Of a stretch of 64,000 nucleotides of DNA, positions 49,661 through 60,507 are shown piece after piece. The first letter of the stretch is position 1; the number at the start of each line of letters is the position of its first letter. Origin of the DNA: Clostridia bacterium. GTDB lineage: Bacteria; Bacillota; Clostridia; Oscillospirales; CAG-272. The stretch is from positions 111,918-175,917 of the forward strand of contig JAFQUJ010000009.1 of assembly GCA_017408585.1 (NCBI GenBank), read 5' to 3'. The notes beneath the pieces were generated by a model that ran no database searches, was not told the DNA's origin, and was given only the letters and a program-made list of their open reading frames with translations. Made by a program: the position numbers and the translations under genes.

Positions 49661-50806
49661 TTACTCCTCAATACCCGCAAAGAAAGCATTTTCGTCAAGC
49701 GCACGAATTTCGTTTGCTACTCTGTGCATTTCAGATACGGTTATATTCTTAGTTATTATATACTTATTACTGTCGATTACCTCAAGCTTATCGAAGAAAT
49801 CGTAATTTACATTAGCGCTGGTTCTTATATAATACCTTCTTTGACAAGCGCTATTGTCAACTTTTATATCGCAAGGAGCGAATTCAAGCTCACAGCTACC
49901 GTTTACAATATCAATAACATCTTGAGCGAGAGAGCTACCGGTAGGATATTTGCCGGCGCCCTGACCGAAGAAGGAAAGACGACCAACATCACGACCAAAG
50001 AGAGATATCATATTGTTATTTTTGGTTACATTACTTTCAAGAGCGTTCTTAGGAAGACAGGTAGGCTCAACAAATGCGCTAATTCCACCCTCACCCTTTA
50101 CACCAAAGCCAAGATAACGAACAGTCATGCCAAGCCTTGTGGTAATGTAATCTATATCACACTTTTTGATGAATCTAAGAGAGAAAATGTCAACATTTTC
50201 TTCCTTTATAATAGTATTAAATGCAATAGACGAGGAAATGGCAGTTTTTCTTGCAGTATCAAGACCATCAATATCGGCACTTGGATTTGCCTCTGCATAG
50301 CCAAGCCTTTGAGCCTCCTTTAAAACCTCGTCAAAATCACTACCATCGCTTATCATAGCGTCAAGAATGAAGTTTGTTGTTCCGTTCATGATACCCATGA
50401 TTTTGTTAATCTCGTCACAGCGAGCGCTTCTTCTAAGATTATAAAGCCAAGGAATACCACCACCCGCACTAGAGGTGAAGCGAATAGTAACGCCATTCTC
50501 CATAGCGAGCGCGTGAAGCTCCTCATAATATGTGCAAATGAGATGCTTGTTTGAGCTAACAACATGCTTTTTAGCCTTAAGTGCCTTAACAACAAATGTG
50601 TGTGCAGGCTCAAGACCACCGATTGCCTCGGCAACAACGGAAATCTCATTATCATTTAAAATATCATCGTAATTGGAGGTGAGCTTGTCCCCTAGCTCCT
50701 CGTGAGGACGAATGTCAAGCACACGCTTAACCTCGTAACCGGCTCCTTCAAGCACCTCAAAAGCGCCTGAACCCACTACTCCAAAGCCTAAAATCGCAAT
50801 TTTCAT
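49661..50806 (-). CDS. hom: Homoserine dehydrogenase
   Basis: It reduces aspartate semialdehyde to homoserine, feeding threonine and methionine. The NAD(P) motif KIAILGFGVVGSGAFEVL is at residues 2-19. VVSSNKHLICTYYEEL, SAGGGIPWLYNLRRS, MNGTTNFILDAM and GYAEANPSADIDGLD are all typical. At 381 residues it is the short form. The usual C-terminal ACT domain is missing, so direct threonine inhibition is less likely than in the long form. It is first in the hom-lysC-asd operon. Confidence 0.95.
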   Translation of the reverse strand: MKIAILGFGVVGSGAFEVLEGAGYEVKRVLDIRPHEELGDKLTSNYDDILNDNEISVVAEAIGGLEPAHTFVVKALKAKKHVVSSNKHLICTYYEELHALAMENGVTIRFTSSAGGGIPWLYNLRRSARCDEINKIMGIMNGTTNFILDAMISDGSDFDEVLKEAQRLGYAEANPSADIDGLDTARKTAISSSIAFNTIIKEENVDIFSLRFIKKCDIDYITTRLGMTVRYLGFGVKGEGGISAFVEPTCLPKNALESNVTKNNNMISLFGRDVGRLSFFGQGAGKYPTGSSLAQDVIDIVNGSCELEFAPCDIKVDNSACQRRYYIRTSANVNYDFFDKLEVIDSNKYIITKNITVSEMHRVANEIRALDENAFFAGIEE

Positions 50807-50846
50807 AAAAAATTTACCTTTCTTTTAGTCTTTATTTCAAAAACAC

Positions 50847-50894
50847 TTGTTTTTCTTTTGGAAATAGTGTATCATATAGAAAAGAAAAAATCAA
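50847..50894. promoter_or_regulatory. Overlapping face-to-face promoters of hom and thrC
   Basis: Plus strand: TTGTTT (50847-50852), 17 bases, TATCAT (50870-50875) for thrC. Minus strand: TTGATT (50894-50889), 17 bases, TACACT (50871-50866) for hom. The two -10 boxes share two bases, so both promoters cannot be occupied at once. Confidence 0.6.
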
Positions 50895-50909
50895 GGGGTA
50901 TTTTAAAAA

Positions 50910-52409
50910 ATGTTTTATTTAAGTACAAGAAATGAAAAAATTAGAAAAACACCGGCCGAGGCAATCCTCGAGGGACTCGCTAAGGATGGTGGACTTTATA
51001 TGCCGGAGAGCTTTGAGGCTCTTAGGTTTCCAATGTGTTGTCTTACCAAAATGTCACCTAAGGAAATCAGCGCTAAGGTGCTTGAGCTTTTCTTTGGCGA
51101 TGACTCCATGTTCAAGGGTGAGCCAAACAAAGCCAAGGCGTTTAATGCACTACTTGATAGAGCATATGGTGGCAAGTTCGCTGAGGGAGATGATTATGCA
51201 CCATTAAGCTGTGTTGATGGCGCTTATGTTATGGAGCTATATCACGGACCTACATGTGCATTCAAGGATGTCGCACTTCAAATCCTCCCTCATCTTATAG
51301 TTGAGGCAAAAAAATCAACTAATATGACCGACGATATCGTAATTTTGACCGCAACAAGTGGAGATACAGGTGGAGCAGCCCTTTCAGGTTTTTCTGATAT
51401 CGACGGAATAAAGATAATCGTATTCTATCCACAAAACGGTACAAGCGCAGTTCAAGAAAGACAAATGGTTTCTTGCGAGGGCAAGAACACCTGCGTTTGC
51501 GCAGTTGTTGGAAACTTTGATGACGCTCAAAGCGGAGTTAAGAAAATCTTCTCAGAGCTTTCTCTTCCAAAGGGTGTTCAATTGTCAAGCGCTAACTCAA
51601 TCAATATAGGAAGACTTGCACCACAGGTCGCATACTATTTTAAATCCTATGCTGAGCTTGTAAATTCAGGAAAAATCAAAATGGGCGATAAGGTTAACTA
51701 TATCGTTCCTACCGGAAACTTTGGCGACATTCTTGCCGGACTCTTTGCAAAGAAGATGGGACTCCCTGTTGGTAAGCTTGTTTGTGCATCAAACGAAAAC
51801 AAGGTTCTAACAGAATTCTTTGAAAGTGGAACATACAACAAGAACAGAGCATTCCATGTAACAAAATCTCCATCAATGGATATCCTTATCTCGTCTAACC
51901 TTGAAAGACTTCTTTATATTGTATGTGGTGCTGAAAAATGCGCTAAGTATATGAAGGAGCTAAACGAAAAGGGCGAGTACACAATTACTCCCGAGGAGCT
52001 ATCTCAAATAAGAGAGCTGATTGATGCAGGCTATGCGGACGATGAGGACTCATATAAGACTATTAAGAGTGTTTATGAAAACAACGGATATCTTATGGAC
52101 ACTCATACCGCTGTTGCTTGGAGCGTATATGAAAAATGGCTTTCAAAAGCTCAAAGCACAGACACCTGTGTCGTTCTTTCAACTGCATCAGCCTACAAAT
52201 TTGCATCTAGCGTAATGACAGCGCTCGGAGAGGGCTTTGATGGCGAATTTGATGCTGTAAATGGACTAAATAAGCTAACATCAGTTAAAATTCCATACGG
52301 ACTTGATGGCATCGAGGAGCGCACAGTGATTCACAAAACAGTTCTTCAAAAAACAGAAATGCTTGATTTCGTTGCCAAAATGATTTCAAAGAAGGTGTGG
52401 AAGGAATAA
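50910..52409 (+). CDS. thrC: Threonine synthase
   Basis: A PLP enzyme that makes threonine from O-phosphohomoserine. The 499-residue length and the start MFYLSTRN are those of the long (yeast/E. coli-like) form. LYHGPTCAFKDVALQILP carries the PLP-binding Lys near 115, ILTATSGDTGGAAL near 145 binds phosphate, and NYIVPTGNFGDILAG near 270 follows. Homoserine kinase (thrB) is not in the window. It is followed 20 bases later by an ACT-domain gene. Confidence 0.95.
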   Translation: MFYLSTRNEKIRKTPAEAILEGLAKDGGLYMPESFEALRFPMCCLTKMSPKEISAKVLELFFGDDSMFKGEPNKAKAFNALLDRAYGGKFAEGDDYAPLSCVDGAYVMELYHGPTCAFKDVALQILPHLIVEAKKSTNMTDDIVILTATSGDTGGAALSGFSDIDGIKIIVFYPQNGTSAVQERQMVSCEGKNTCVCAVVGNFDDAQSGVKKIFSELSLPKGVQLSSANSINIGRLAPQVAYYFKSYAELVNSGKIKMGDKVNYIVPTGNFGDILAGLFAKKMGLPVGKLVCASNENKVLTEFFESGTYNKNRAFHVTKSPSMDILISSNLERLLYIVCGAEKCAKYMKELNEKGEYTITPEELSQIRELIDAGYADDEDSYKTIKSVYENNGYLMDTHTAVAWSVYEKWLSKAQSTDTCVVLSTASAYKFASSVMTALGEGFDGEFDAVNGLNKLTSVKIPYGLDGIEERTVIHKTVLQKTEMLDFVAKMISKKVWKE

Positions 52410-52429
52410 AGGCTTCAAGGAGGCGCAAA

Positions 52430-52864
52430 ATGGGAAAATATCTTTTGGTAGATAAGACAATACTTCCCGACTGCTATGAAAAGGTGATCGAGGCAAGGGC
52501 AATTCTCGCTAGCGGAAGAGTTACAGATGTCAGCGAGGCTGTTCGTGCAGTCGGAATATCCAGAAGCACATATTACAAATACAGAGATTATGTTTTTGCT
52601 CCAAATGATGATATGGAATGTCACAAGGCGATTATATCATTCACTCTTTCGCACAAGGCTGGGGTTTTAGGAGAGGTGCTTAATGTAATTGCTGAAAATG
52701 GCGCTAATATTTTAACCATTTCTCAAAACCTTCCTATCAATTCAAGAGCCCATGTAGTTGTAACTCTTGATATATCACATTTAAGCGTAGATGTAGATAA
52801 TTTAATCAAAAGTATAAATTCTCTTGACGGTGCAACAGGAACGAAATTGATTTCTGTAGAATAA
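52430..52864 (+). CDS. UPF0735 ACT-domain protein
   Basis: A 144-residue protein of the UPF0735 (PheB-like) family. The N-terminal half has a helix-turn-helix-like segment (SEAVRAVGISRSTYYKYRDYVF). The C-terminal half is an ACT domain (CHKAIISFTLSHKAGVLGEVLNVIAENGANIL). Such proteins are thought to sense amino acids and regulate transcription. Its place directly after thrC suggests it monitors threonine or a related amino acid. The start at 52430 follows a perfect AAGGAGGCGCAAA. Confidence 0.9.
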   Translation: MGKYLLVDKTILPDCYEKVIEARAILASGRVTDVSEAVRAVGISRSTYYKYRDYVFAPNDDMECHKAIISFTLSHKAGVLGEVLNVIAENGANILTISQNLPINSRAHVVVTLDISHLSVDVDNLIKSINSLDGATGTKLISVE

Positions 52865-52887
52865 TTTAAAAAAATTCAAAAAAACTA

Positions 52888-52916
52888 TTGACAAACCTGT
52901 ATTACTGTGGTAGAAT
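52888..52916 (+). promoter_or_regulatory. Sigma-A promoter of the 59-aa peptide gene
   Basis: TTGACA (52888-52893), 17 bases, TAGAAT (52911-52916). Confidence 0.8.
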
Positions 52917-52924
52917 GAATGTGT

Positions 52925-52940
52925 ATTAAAGTACTTTAAT
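52925..52940. promoter_or_regulatory. Palindrome ATTAAAGTACTTTAAT, candidate operator
   Basis: A perfect 16-bp palindrome covers about +2 to +18 of the predicted peptide transcript. A repressor bound here would block this promoter. Confidence 0.55.
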
Positions 52941-52962
52941 TCTAAAAAAGGAGAGCAAACTT

Positions 52963-53142
52963 ATGAAGTATACTACACCTACTTATGAAGTAGAAGCAGT
53001 TGAGACCGTCGACGTAATCACAGCTTCCTATGCAATTGAAGGCGTAGATCCTACTCAAGCTGCCATTAGAGATGTTGTTAACTCTGAGGGCGAAGTAATT
53101 GGTAAGGAAGTAGCAATCTTCGACGTAAACATCTTGCTTTAA
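52963..53142 (+). CDS. 59-residue secreted-peptide-like or regulatory small protein
   Basis: The product is KYTTPTYEVEAVETVDVITASY, then AIEGVDPTQAAIRDVVNSEG and EVIGKEVAIFDVNILL. It resembles a group of very common short proteins in gut Clostridia that start MKKY-x-x-P-x-x-EV and contain D-V-I-T-x-S. Their function is not known, and some sit near peptide exporters. It has no cysteine and no classical signal peptide. It has all the marks of an expressed gene: a consensus promoter, operator-like palindrome, AAAGGAGAGCAAACTT ribosome site and its own terminator. Confidence 0.75.
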   Translation: MKYTTPTYEVEAVETVDVITASYAIEGVDPTQAAIRDVVNSEGEVIGKEVAIFDVNILL

Positions 53143-53166
53143 TTTACTTTACTTTTAGTACATAAA

Positions 53167-53193
53167 GAATCCCGCTTTTAGCGGGATTTTTTA
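53167..53193 (+). terminator. Rho-independent terminator of the peptide gene
   Basis: AATCCCGC (53168-53175) pairs with GCGGGATT (53181-53188), followed by Ts. Confidence 0.85.
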
Positions 53194-53264
53194 TTTGATT
53201 TTGACACAGTCGCTTGAAAAAGAGAAAGCCCATTGCTTTCTTGGCTCTTATAAAACAACCCAAG

Positions 53265-53296
53265 CAAAAAGCACTCACGAGAGTGAGCGCTTTTTT
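53265..53296. terminator. Terminator at the end of the ABC-transporter gene
   Basis: AAAAAGC-a-CTCAC (53266-53278) faces GTGAG-c-GCTTTTT (53283-53295), one mismatch, with T-runs on both strands. A second small GAAAGC/GCTTTC hairpin lies at about 53224-53240. Confidence 0.75.
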
Positions 53297-53298
53297 CG

Positions 53299-56200
53299 TT
53301 ATTCGGTTCTAAGAGCAACAACAGGGTCCTTCTTTGCTGCAATTCTTGATGGAATAAGTCCGGCAATAAGAGTAAGAGACATGCTGATAACTATAAGAAT
53401 AATCGCAGGGCCAAAGCCGAGAGTTGCCTTTAGGGCTGAAAGTCCTGTTAGAGCATATAGAATTATATTAATAAATACTATCAATATAAGAGTTATCAAT
53501 ATACCCACAAGACCGGCAGCAAAGCCAACAATTAGAGTTTCTGCATTAAATACTCGTGAAATATCCTTCTTTGATGCACCAATTGCACGAAGAATACCGA
53601 TTTCCTTGGTTCTTTCTTGAACGGAAATCAATGTTATAACTCCTATCATTATTGACGAAACCACAAGAGAGGTAGCAACGAACGCAACAAGAACATATGT
53701 GATTGCGTTTATAATTTGAGTTACAGAGGACATCATAAGACCAACATAGTCAGTGTATGCTATTTGCTTTTCTTTTTGTCCGTTAGACTCCATATCGTCA
53801 TTGTAGGAATCAATAATAGCCTTTATATTGTCCTTTGCCTCAAAGGTCGATGAGAAGAGGTTTATTGATTTTGGAGAGCCTTCATCAACCTTGCCCAGCT
53901 TCACTAGATTTTCATCATAGGTAGAGCTTGAAAATACGGTTATCTCATCATAATATAGGGCGCATTTTTCTGTTGTATAAGCGGATATCTCGGCGTCAAG
54001 CGCTGTCGCTTTTTGGTCGTCGGTCATAGCGGAAAGCCCCATCGCAACACCTGCATTTATTTGAGCCTTTACCATTTCTCTAATTGACGGACGAAGCATT
54101 TCCTTAAGCTCATCAAGCGTCATATTTTGAAGATATGTTGCAATTTGTGCAGGATCGGCGCCCATTTCAGTCGCAATTGTTTCGCTGATTTGAGAAATTA
54201 GCAAATCCTTGTCATTCATTTGAGATAGTGTGAACTCAACATTGGTGTCAAGGGACTTTAATTGCTCCTCAAGACATTTTATTTCAAGATACACCTGCGC
54301 CTTTTCCTTTACAGACATCTTGGCAACATATGCCTTAAACGCCTCTGCTTTTTCAGCATCTGTCATTGTTTCGGAGGTGGACTTGAAGGGAAGACCGGTC
54401 AAAATGTCAAAATCGGGATTAGCCATTTGAGCAATAACAACATCAGAGCTGATTGCTTCCTTAATTATATAAGAGGTCAGCTTGCTTGTGTAGCCGATTC
54501 CACTTGATAACATACCCTGGTCAACATCTTCATTCAAACGAATAATACCTGAAATTTTAAGCTCCAAGGCTTCATTATAAAGCTCCTCCAGGAAAACATC
54601 GCTTTTGCTGAAATCTCCGTATATTGTACCATTTTGGTCAAGAGGCTTATAGCAGTTTGCAGGCAAAATTGCTTTAAAGGTAAGATTGCATAATTGCTCA
54701 TAGGTCCAATAGCTGTTGTCCTTTGGCAATGTTCCGCCACTTACTGCTGCATCTATTATAGCATCAATGTCATTCTTGCTTAACAGACCGAGAGCATATA
54801 GCGTGAGGTCGTCAAGCTCATTGTTTTTGTTGAGAACAAGAACAATCTCATCATACTCGTTTGGCCAAGAACCATATACAAGATCGTATTGATTTTTGAG
54901 GGTTTCATTTATGGTTTCTCCGCGTAAGCCGGGTAACATTTGTTGCCAAAGCTTAGTGCCCATCATGCTTGACATCGCTTGAGATTGGCTTGTGGAGCCT
55001 GAGTTAGAGCCTTGCTCATTGTTTTCTCCACTATTGTTGCTTGCGGATTTCATCATAAAATCAGCAATCATTTCAGCCATAAGCTCTTTGGTGTCGGATT
55101 TTATTATTTCTCCATCGGCATTCTTTGTGTAAATAGTTAGATCAATATCATATACATATTGAACAGCGCTTAAAGCTTGACTGAGATCAGATTCTTCATT
55201 CTCAAGCTCTTTTTCAATATAGACTTTAAACGATGCAAGGTCGTTTTCGTTCGTTTCAATCTTGCTTAACGCTTCAACTAGCTCACCAATAACCTGATCC
55301 TTGTAAACTGCGTCCTCCACACGATCTTTATCCAAAGAATCGCTATCATTTCCTGCGCTAAGAAAGCTCTCGAGCAGAGAGGACATATCAACGGTTGTTG
55401 ATTCAAGAGTCAAGGGATAAGAGGAAAGCGTGCTTTCTTGAACATGATTAATATAAGCATTTGTTCCTTGCGAAACCGCTAAAATAAGAGCAATACCTAT
55501 AATTCCAATACTACCTGCAAATGCAGTAAGAAGAGTTCGTCCTTTTTTTGTCATAAGGTTTGTAAGAGAAAGAAAGAATGCAGTCAAAAACGACATTGAT
55601 TTCTTTTTCTTTGTATCAACCTTTATAACATTTTCCTCAGCCTTGTATGGATTTGTATCTCCCTCGATTTGTCCGTCCTTTAAGCGAATAATTCTGTTCG
55701 CATAGGTATCGGCAAGCTCGGGGTTGTGAGTTACCATAATGATTAGCTTATCCTTAGAAATTTCCTTTAAAATTTCCATGATTTGAACGCTGGTTTCAGA
55801 GTCTAGAGCTCCGGTTGGCTCGTCAGCTAAAAGAATATCAGGATCGTTTACAAGAGCACGCGCAATCGCAACTCTTTGCATTTGTCCACCCGACATTTGA
55901 TTTGGCTTTTTGTGAAGCTGATCGCCAAGACCAACTCTTTCAAGTGCCTCGGTGGCTCTTTTTCTGCGCTCCTCCTTTGATACACCCGAAAGTGTGAGCG
56001 CAAGCTCAACATTAGAAAGCACAGTTTGGTGTGGAATTAGATTGTAGCTTTGAAATACAAAACCGATTGAATGGTTTCTGTATGTGTCCCAATCCGCGTC
56101 AGAAAAGTCCTTTGTGGATTTTCCATTTATAACAAGATCTCCGCTTGTGTATTTATCAAGACCACCAATAATGTTGAGAAGGGTAGTCTTACCACAACCC

Positions 56201-56319
56201 GAATGACCTAAAACCGCAACGAATTCACTTTTGCGAAACTCTAAATTAATACCCTTTAGAGCACCGACGGTGGTGTCGCCGGTGACATAATTTTTTGTTA
56301 TGTCAGTTAGCTTAAGCAT
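53299..56319 (-). CDS. MacB-like ABC transporter, fused ATPase and permease with large ectodomain
   Basis: A 1006-residue protein joining a LolD/MacB-type ATPase to an FtsX-type permease. ATPase (1-225): Walker [13 protein letters not shown], signature [15 protein letters not shown], Walker [14 protein letters not shown] first membrane helix is at about 265-285 ([18 protein letters not shown]). Then comes a soluble domain of about 560 residues with coiled-coil and acidic stretches, much larger than in ordinary MacB. Three helices near 865-1000 finish it, with [18 protein letters not shown] between them, the FtsX signature. MacB-like machines export peptides or relay force to envelope partners. 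Single gene with its own promoter. Confidence 0.88.
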   Translation of the reverse strand: MLKLTDITKNYVTGDTTVGALKGINLEFRKSEFVAVLGHSGCGKTTLLNIIGGLDKYTSGDLVINGKSTKDFSDADWDTYRNHSIGFVFQSYNLIPHQTVLSNVELALTLSGVSKEERRKRATEALERVGLGDQLHKKPNQMSGGQMQRVAIARALVNDPDILLADEPTGALDSETSVQIMEILKEISKDKLIIMVTHNPELADTYANRIIRLKDGQIEGDTNPYKAEENVIKVDTKKKKSMSFLTAFFLSLTNLMTKKGRTLLTAFAGSIGIIGIALILAVSQGTNAYINHVQESTLSSYPLTLESTTVDMSSLLESFLSAGNDSDSLDKDRVEDAVYKDQVIGELVEALSKIETNENDLASFKVYIEKELENEESDLSQALSAVQYVYDIDLTIYTKNADGEIIKSDTKELMAEMIADFMMKSASNNSGENNEQGSNSGSTSQSQAMSSMMGTKLWQQMLPGLRGETINETLKNQYDLVYGSWPNEYDEIVLVLNKNNELDDLTLYALGLLSKNDIDAIIDAAVSGGTLPKDNSYWTYEQLCNLTFKAILPANCYKPLDQNGTIYGDFSKSDVFLEELYNEALELKISGIIRLNEDVDQGMLSSGIGYTSKLTSYIIKEAISSDVVIAQMANPDFDILTGLPFKSTSETMTDAEKAEAFKAYVAKMSVKEKAQVYLEIKCLEEQLKSLDTNVEFTLSQMNDKDLLISQISETIATEMGADPAQIATYLQNMTLDELKEMLRPSIREMVKAQINAGVAMGLSAMTDDQKATALDAEISAYTTEKCALYYDEITVFSSSTYDENLVKLGKVDEGSPKSINLFSSTFEAKDNIKAIIDSYNDDMESNGQKEKQIAYTDYVGLMMSSVTQIINAITYVLVAFVATSLVVSSIMIGVITLISVQERTKEIGILRAIGASKKDISRVFNAETLIVGFAAGLVGILITLILIVFINIILYALTGLSALKATLGFGPAIILIVISMSLTLIAGLIPSRIAAKKDPVVALRTE

Positions 56320-56351
56320 TTTTTTCTCCTTAATAATTTAAATATAAAATT

Positions 56352-56380
56352 ATTTTAGCACTAATTATTTTAATAGTCAA
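56352..56380 (-). promoter_or_regulatory. Sigma-A promoter of the ABC transporter
   Basis: Minus strand: TTGACT (56380-56375), 17 bases, TAAAAT (56357-56352). An AAGGAG ribosome site precedes the ATG. Confidence 0.7.
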
Positions 56381-56504
56381 CAAAAAAATAAAATTATATT
56401 CATTAAGAGGAAATTTTCAGTTTTCCTTCACATAAGCAAAAATCGACATAAAATACGCTGACAAAAGCACAGTAATCGACAAAATCTCCTTAAAATAGAG
56501 AATG

Positions 56505-57764
56505 TCATAAGCGAAATTTTATTTCCTTTGATAAAATAATCAGAAAAACGATATTGTATAACGCCAAAAAAGCGATAGTAAAATCGGCAATTTGCCACAT
56601 TGTCGAGCTTGAAATTATCGTAGATAATGCGCAAATTGTAAGAAATAAGCAAGAAAAAACAGCTCGGGGGAGCTTTTTTCTTGTTAAAAAGTCCAAAGCG
56701 CTTAATCCGTAATAAAATTGACATCCAACAGTTGCAAGAGCGAACAAAATGCAAGATGCACAAATAAACATCTCGCCAATAGCGCCTGTGAATTTTCCAA
56801 AAGAATGAATTGCCAAAAGCATGGGATTTTGCTCCCCTGTGTCTGCAATTAGAATTACAAATGCGGTAAGAGGACATAAAACAACTGTGTCCCAAAATAC
56901 CTCGAAAACGCCAAAGCATCCTTGCGAATGAGGGTCAAGCGAGGAGCTTGCATGAGCGATAGTAGCCGTTCCACACCCCGCCTCATTTGATAAAAGTCCC
57001 CTTGAAAAGCCATATCTAATCGCACTTAAAATTCCAAACCCACAAGCACCGCCCAAAACACTTTTTATTGAAAATGCTTCCTCTAAAATCCTTGAAAAAG
57101 CGACACATAGCCCACCCAAATTAGAAAAAATAATGTAAAGCGATATGAGAATATACCCAACGCTAAGTAACGGAATTATAAATGAGCTGACAGCTTCAAT
57201 TCTATTCTTGCCACCTCGTATCACAAAATATATAATGGTAGCAAATAAAATTCCAAAAAACAAGCGACCCTGTGTCAAAAAACCGCTGATTGCATTGATT
57301 TGAACAAGGTTTCCTGTTGTGAGCGAGTTTAGAATACACCCAATAGCGAAAATTCCGCCAAAATAGCGCCCGTATCGCTTTTTCTTGAATACATCAAGCA
57401 TATAATAGGGAGCGCCACCATAATGCTCGCCCTTTATTGTGCGCCTGTGAGATGCACTCAAATACGCCTCTGCATATTTTATCCCCATAGCTAAAAGCGC
57501 GCTCACAATAAGCCAAAGCACCGCTCCCGCACCACCCATTATAATTGCCGAGGCAACCCCAACAATATTTCCAACTCCAAGTGTTCCCGAGAGCGCCACA
57601 CAAAGCGAACGAAAGCCCCCTCGCCCCGAAATCACCATGCGAATGGTCCTTATAGGATGAATAATGAAGAAAAAGCGTAGCTTAATCATAAAAAACACTC
57701 CCACAAGACCGAGAGCAATAGGTAAAAGCACTCCACAAATTGCCGAATTTATCACTTCAAGCAT
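56505..57764 (-). CDS. Sodium:alanine symporter (AGCS family)
   Basis: A 419-residue carrier with about ten hydrophobic helices. Family signatures: LCVALSGTLGVGNIVGVASAI near 70, GGAPYYMLDVFKKK near 130, and FSRGLLSNEAGCGTATIAHASSS near 275. AGCS carriers bring in alanine or glycine with sodium. The start at 57764 has GGTGGTGATTTT upstream. The ORF-extending ATG at 57842 has no site and would add 26 residues not typical of the family. Single gene. Confidence 0.88.
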   Translation of the reverse strand: MLEVINSAICGVLLPIALGLVGVFFMIKLRFFFIIHPIRTIRMVISGRGGFRSLCVALSGTLGVGNIVGVASAIIMGGAGAVLWLIVSALLAMGIKYAEAYLSASHRRTIKGEHYGGAPYYMLDVFKKKRYGRYFGGIFAIGCILNSLTTGNLVQINAISGFLTQGRLFFGILFATIIYFVIRGGKNRIEAVSSFIIPLLSVGYILISLYIIFSNLGGLCVAFSRILEEAFSIKSVLGGACGFGILSAIRYGFSRGLLSNEAGCGTATIAHASSSLDPHSQGCFGVFEVFWDTVVLCPLTAFVILIADTGEQNPMLLAIHSFGKFTGAIGEMFICASCILFALATVGCQFYYGLSALDFLTRKKLPRAVFSCLFLTICALSTIISSSTMWQIADFTIAFLALYNIVFLIILSKEIKFRL

Positions 57765-57911
57765 AAAATCACCACCCACCAAAATATATTCTAAGTGAGC
57801 CACCAATATACGCCAAACACCAAAAGCAAGAAAAATTGACAAAAATTTTAAATAAATATGAATTAATTATTAATCAAATTTAATTTATTTGTGAACAATG
57901 CAAAACACTAC

Positions 57912-57940
57912 TTGAATTTTTTATCACATAGATATAGAAT
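57912..57940 (+). promoter_or_regulatory. Sigma-A promoter of groESL
   Basis: TTGAAT (57912-57917), 17 bases, TAGAAT (57935-57940). It lies just upstream of the CIRCE operator. Confidence 0.75.
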
Positions 57941-57952
57941 AGATTTTGTAAA

Positions 57953-57979
57953 TTGGCACTCGAAGTCCAAGAGTGCTAA
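57953..57979. promoter_or_regulatory. CIRCE operator (HrcA binding site)
   Basis: TTGGCACTC-N9-GAGTGCTAA, differing from the CIRCE consensus TTAGCACTC-N9-GAGTGCTAA by one base. It covers about +6 to +32 of the groESL transcript, so HrcA should repress groESL in the absence of heat shock. Confidence 0.93.
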
Positions 57980-57990
57980 AATGGAGGTGA

Positions 57991-58281
<291 letters not shown>

Positions 58282-58294
58282 TTCTAGCTTATAA

Positions 58295-59941
<1,647 letters not shown>

Positions 59942-59966
59942 TTTCCCCGAAAACGAGGTAAAAAAG

Positions 59967-60296
59967 ATGGACGAAAATATGAACGAAGAGCTCACCATCA
60001 TCGATATGCTGCTTGATGATGAAATAGAGGAGCTGACATTGCTTGACGAAAACGGAAATGAAATAAAATTCTATAACTATGGAATTATCATTCCCTATAC
60101 TGTAAATGACGAAGCAAGAATTTATACAATCCTTGAGCCTGTTGATAAGGTTGACGGTGTCGAGGAAGGAGAGGGGCTCGTGTTCCGCGTATATACAGTA
60201 GAGGCAGATGGCGAGGACAATATCGAAACAGAGGACGATATGGAAATTGTCGAGGGCGTTTTCGCTGAATATCAAAGACTCTTTAACGAGGACTGA
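59967..60296 (+). CDS. DUF1292-family protein
   Basis: A very acidic 109-residue protein of the DUF1292 (YrzB-like) family, with EELTLLDENGNEIKFYNYGIIIPY, then ARIYTILEPV and VFRVYTVEADGEDN. The family occurs widely in Bacillota and has no established function. The start at 59967 follows CGAGGTAAAAAAG. It lies 25 bases after groEL and before a terminator, so it is probably co-transcribed with groESL and heat-inducible in part. Confidence 0.85.
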   Translation: MDENMNEELTIIDMLLDDEIEELTLLDENGNEIKFYNYGIIIPYTVNDEARIYTILEPVDKVDGVEEGEGLVFRVYTVEADGEDNIETEDDMEIVEGVFAEYQRLFNED

Positions 60297-60311
60297 TTTT
60301 AAAAAATGAAT

Positions 60312-60357
60312 AGAGCAAGAATGAAAGGGCTTGACCTTTTATTCTTGCTCTTTTTTG
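60312..60357 (+). terminator. Rho-independent terminator of the groESL operon
   Basis: AGAGCAAGAAT (60312-60322) pairs with ATTCTTGCTCT (60341-60351), with an inner AAGG/CCTT pair and six Ts. Confidence 0.88.
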
Positions 60358-60382
60358 TTAGTGCAATTTATTTTGGTAAAAA

Positions 60383-60452
60383 TGCACAAAAAATGGGGGG
60401 GGGGATTTGTTTATTGTGCATATTGACAAACACATATAATATATGGTAAAAT
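60383..60452 (+). promoter_or_regulatory. G10 inverted-repeat element and promoter, copy 1
   Basis: TGCACAA (60383-60389), a G10 tract (60395-60404), and TTGTGCA (60414-60420) lie directly before TTGACA (60423-60428), 18 bases, TGg-TAAAAT (60447-60452). The 48 bases from 60383 to 60430 are identical to those at 62252-62299. A TGCCC-TCAC-GGGCA hairpin precedes the ribosome site. The layout suggests a switchable or regulated promoter. Confidence 0.85.
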
Positions 60453-60507
60453 TATACTGTATAAATATTTTATGCCCTCACGGGCAGGAGAAAAATGGAG
60501 GAAAACA

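Noticed and set aside
56428-56919. 163-codon frame overlapping the alanine symporter
   Set aside because: It is an out-of-frame shadow of the symporter gene, with no ribosome site and no family match.
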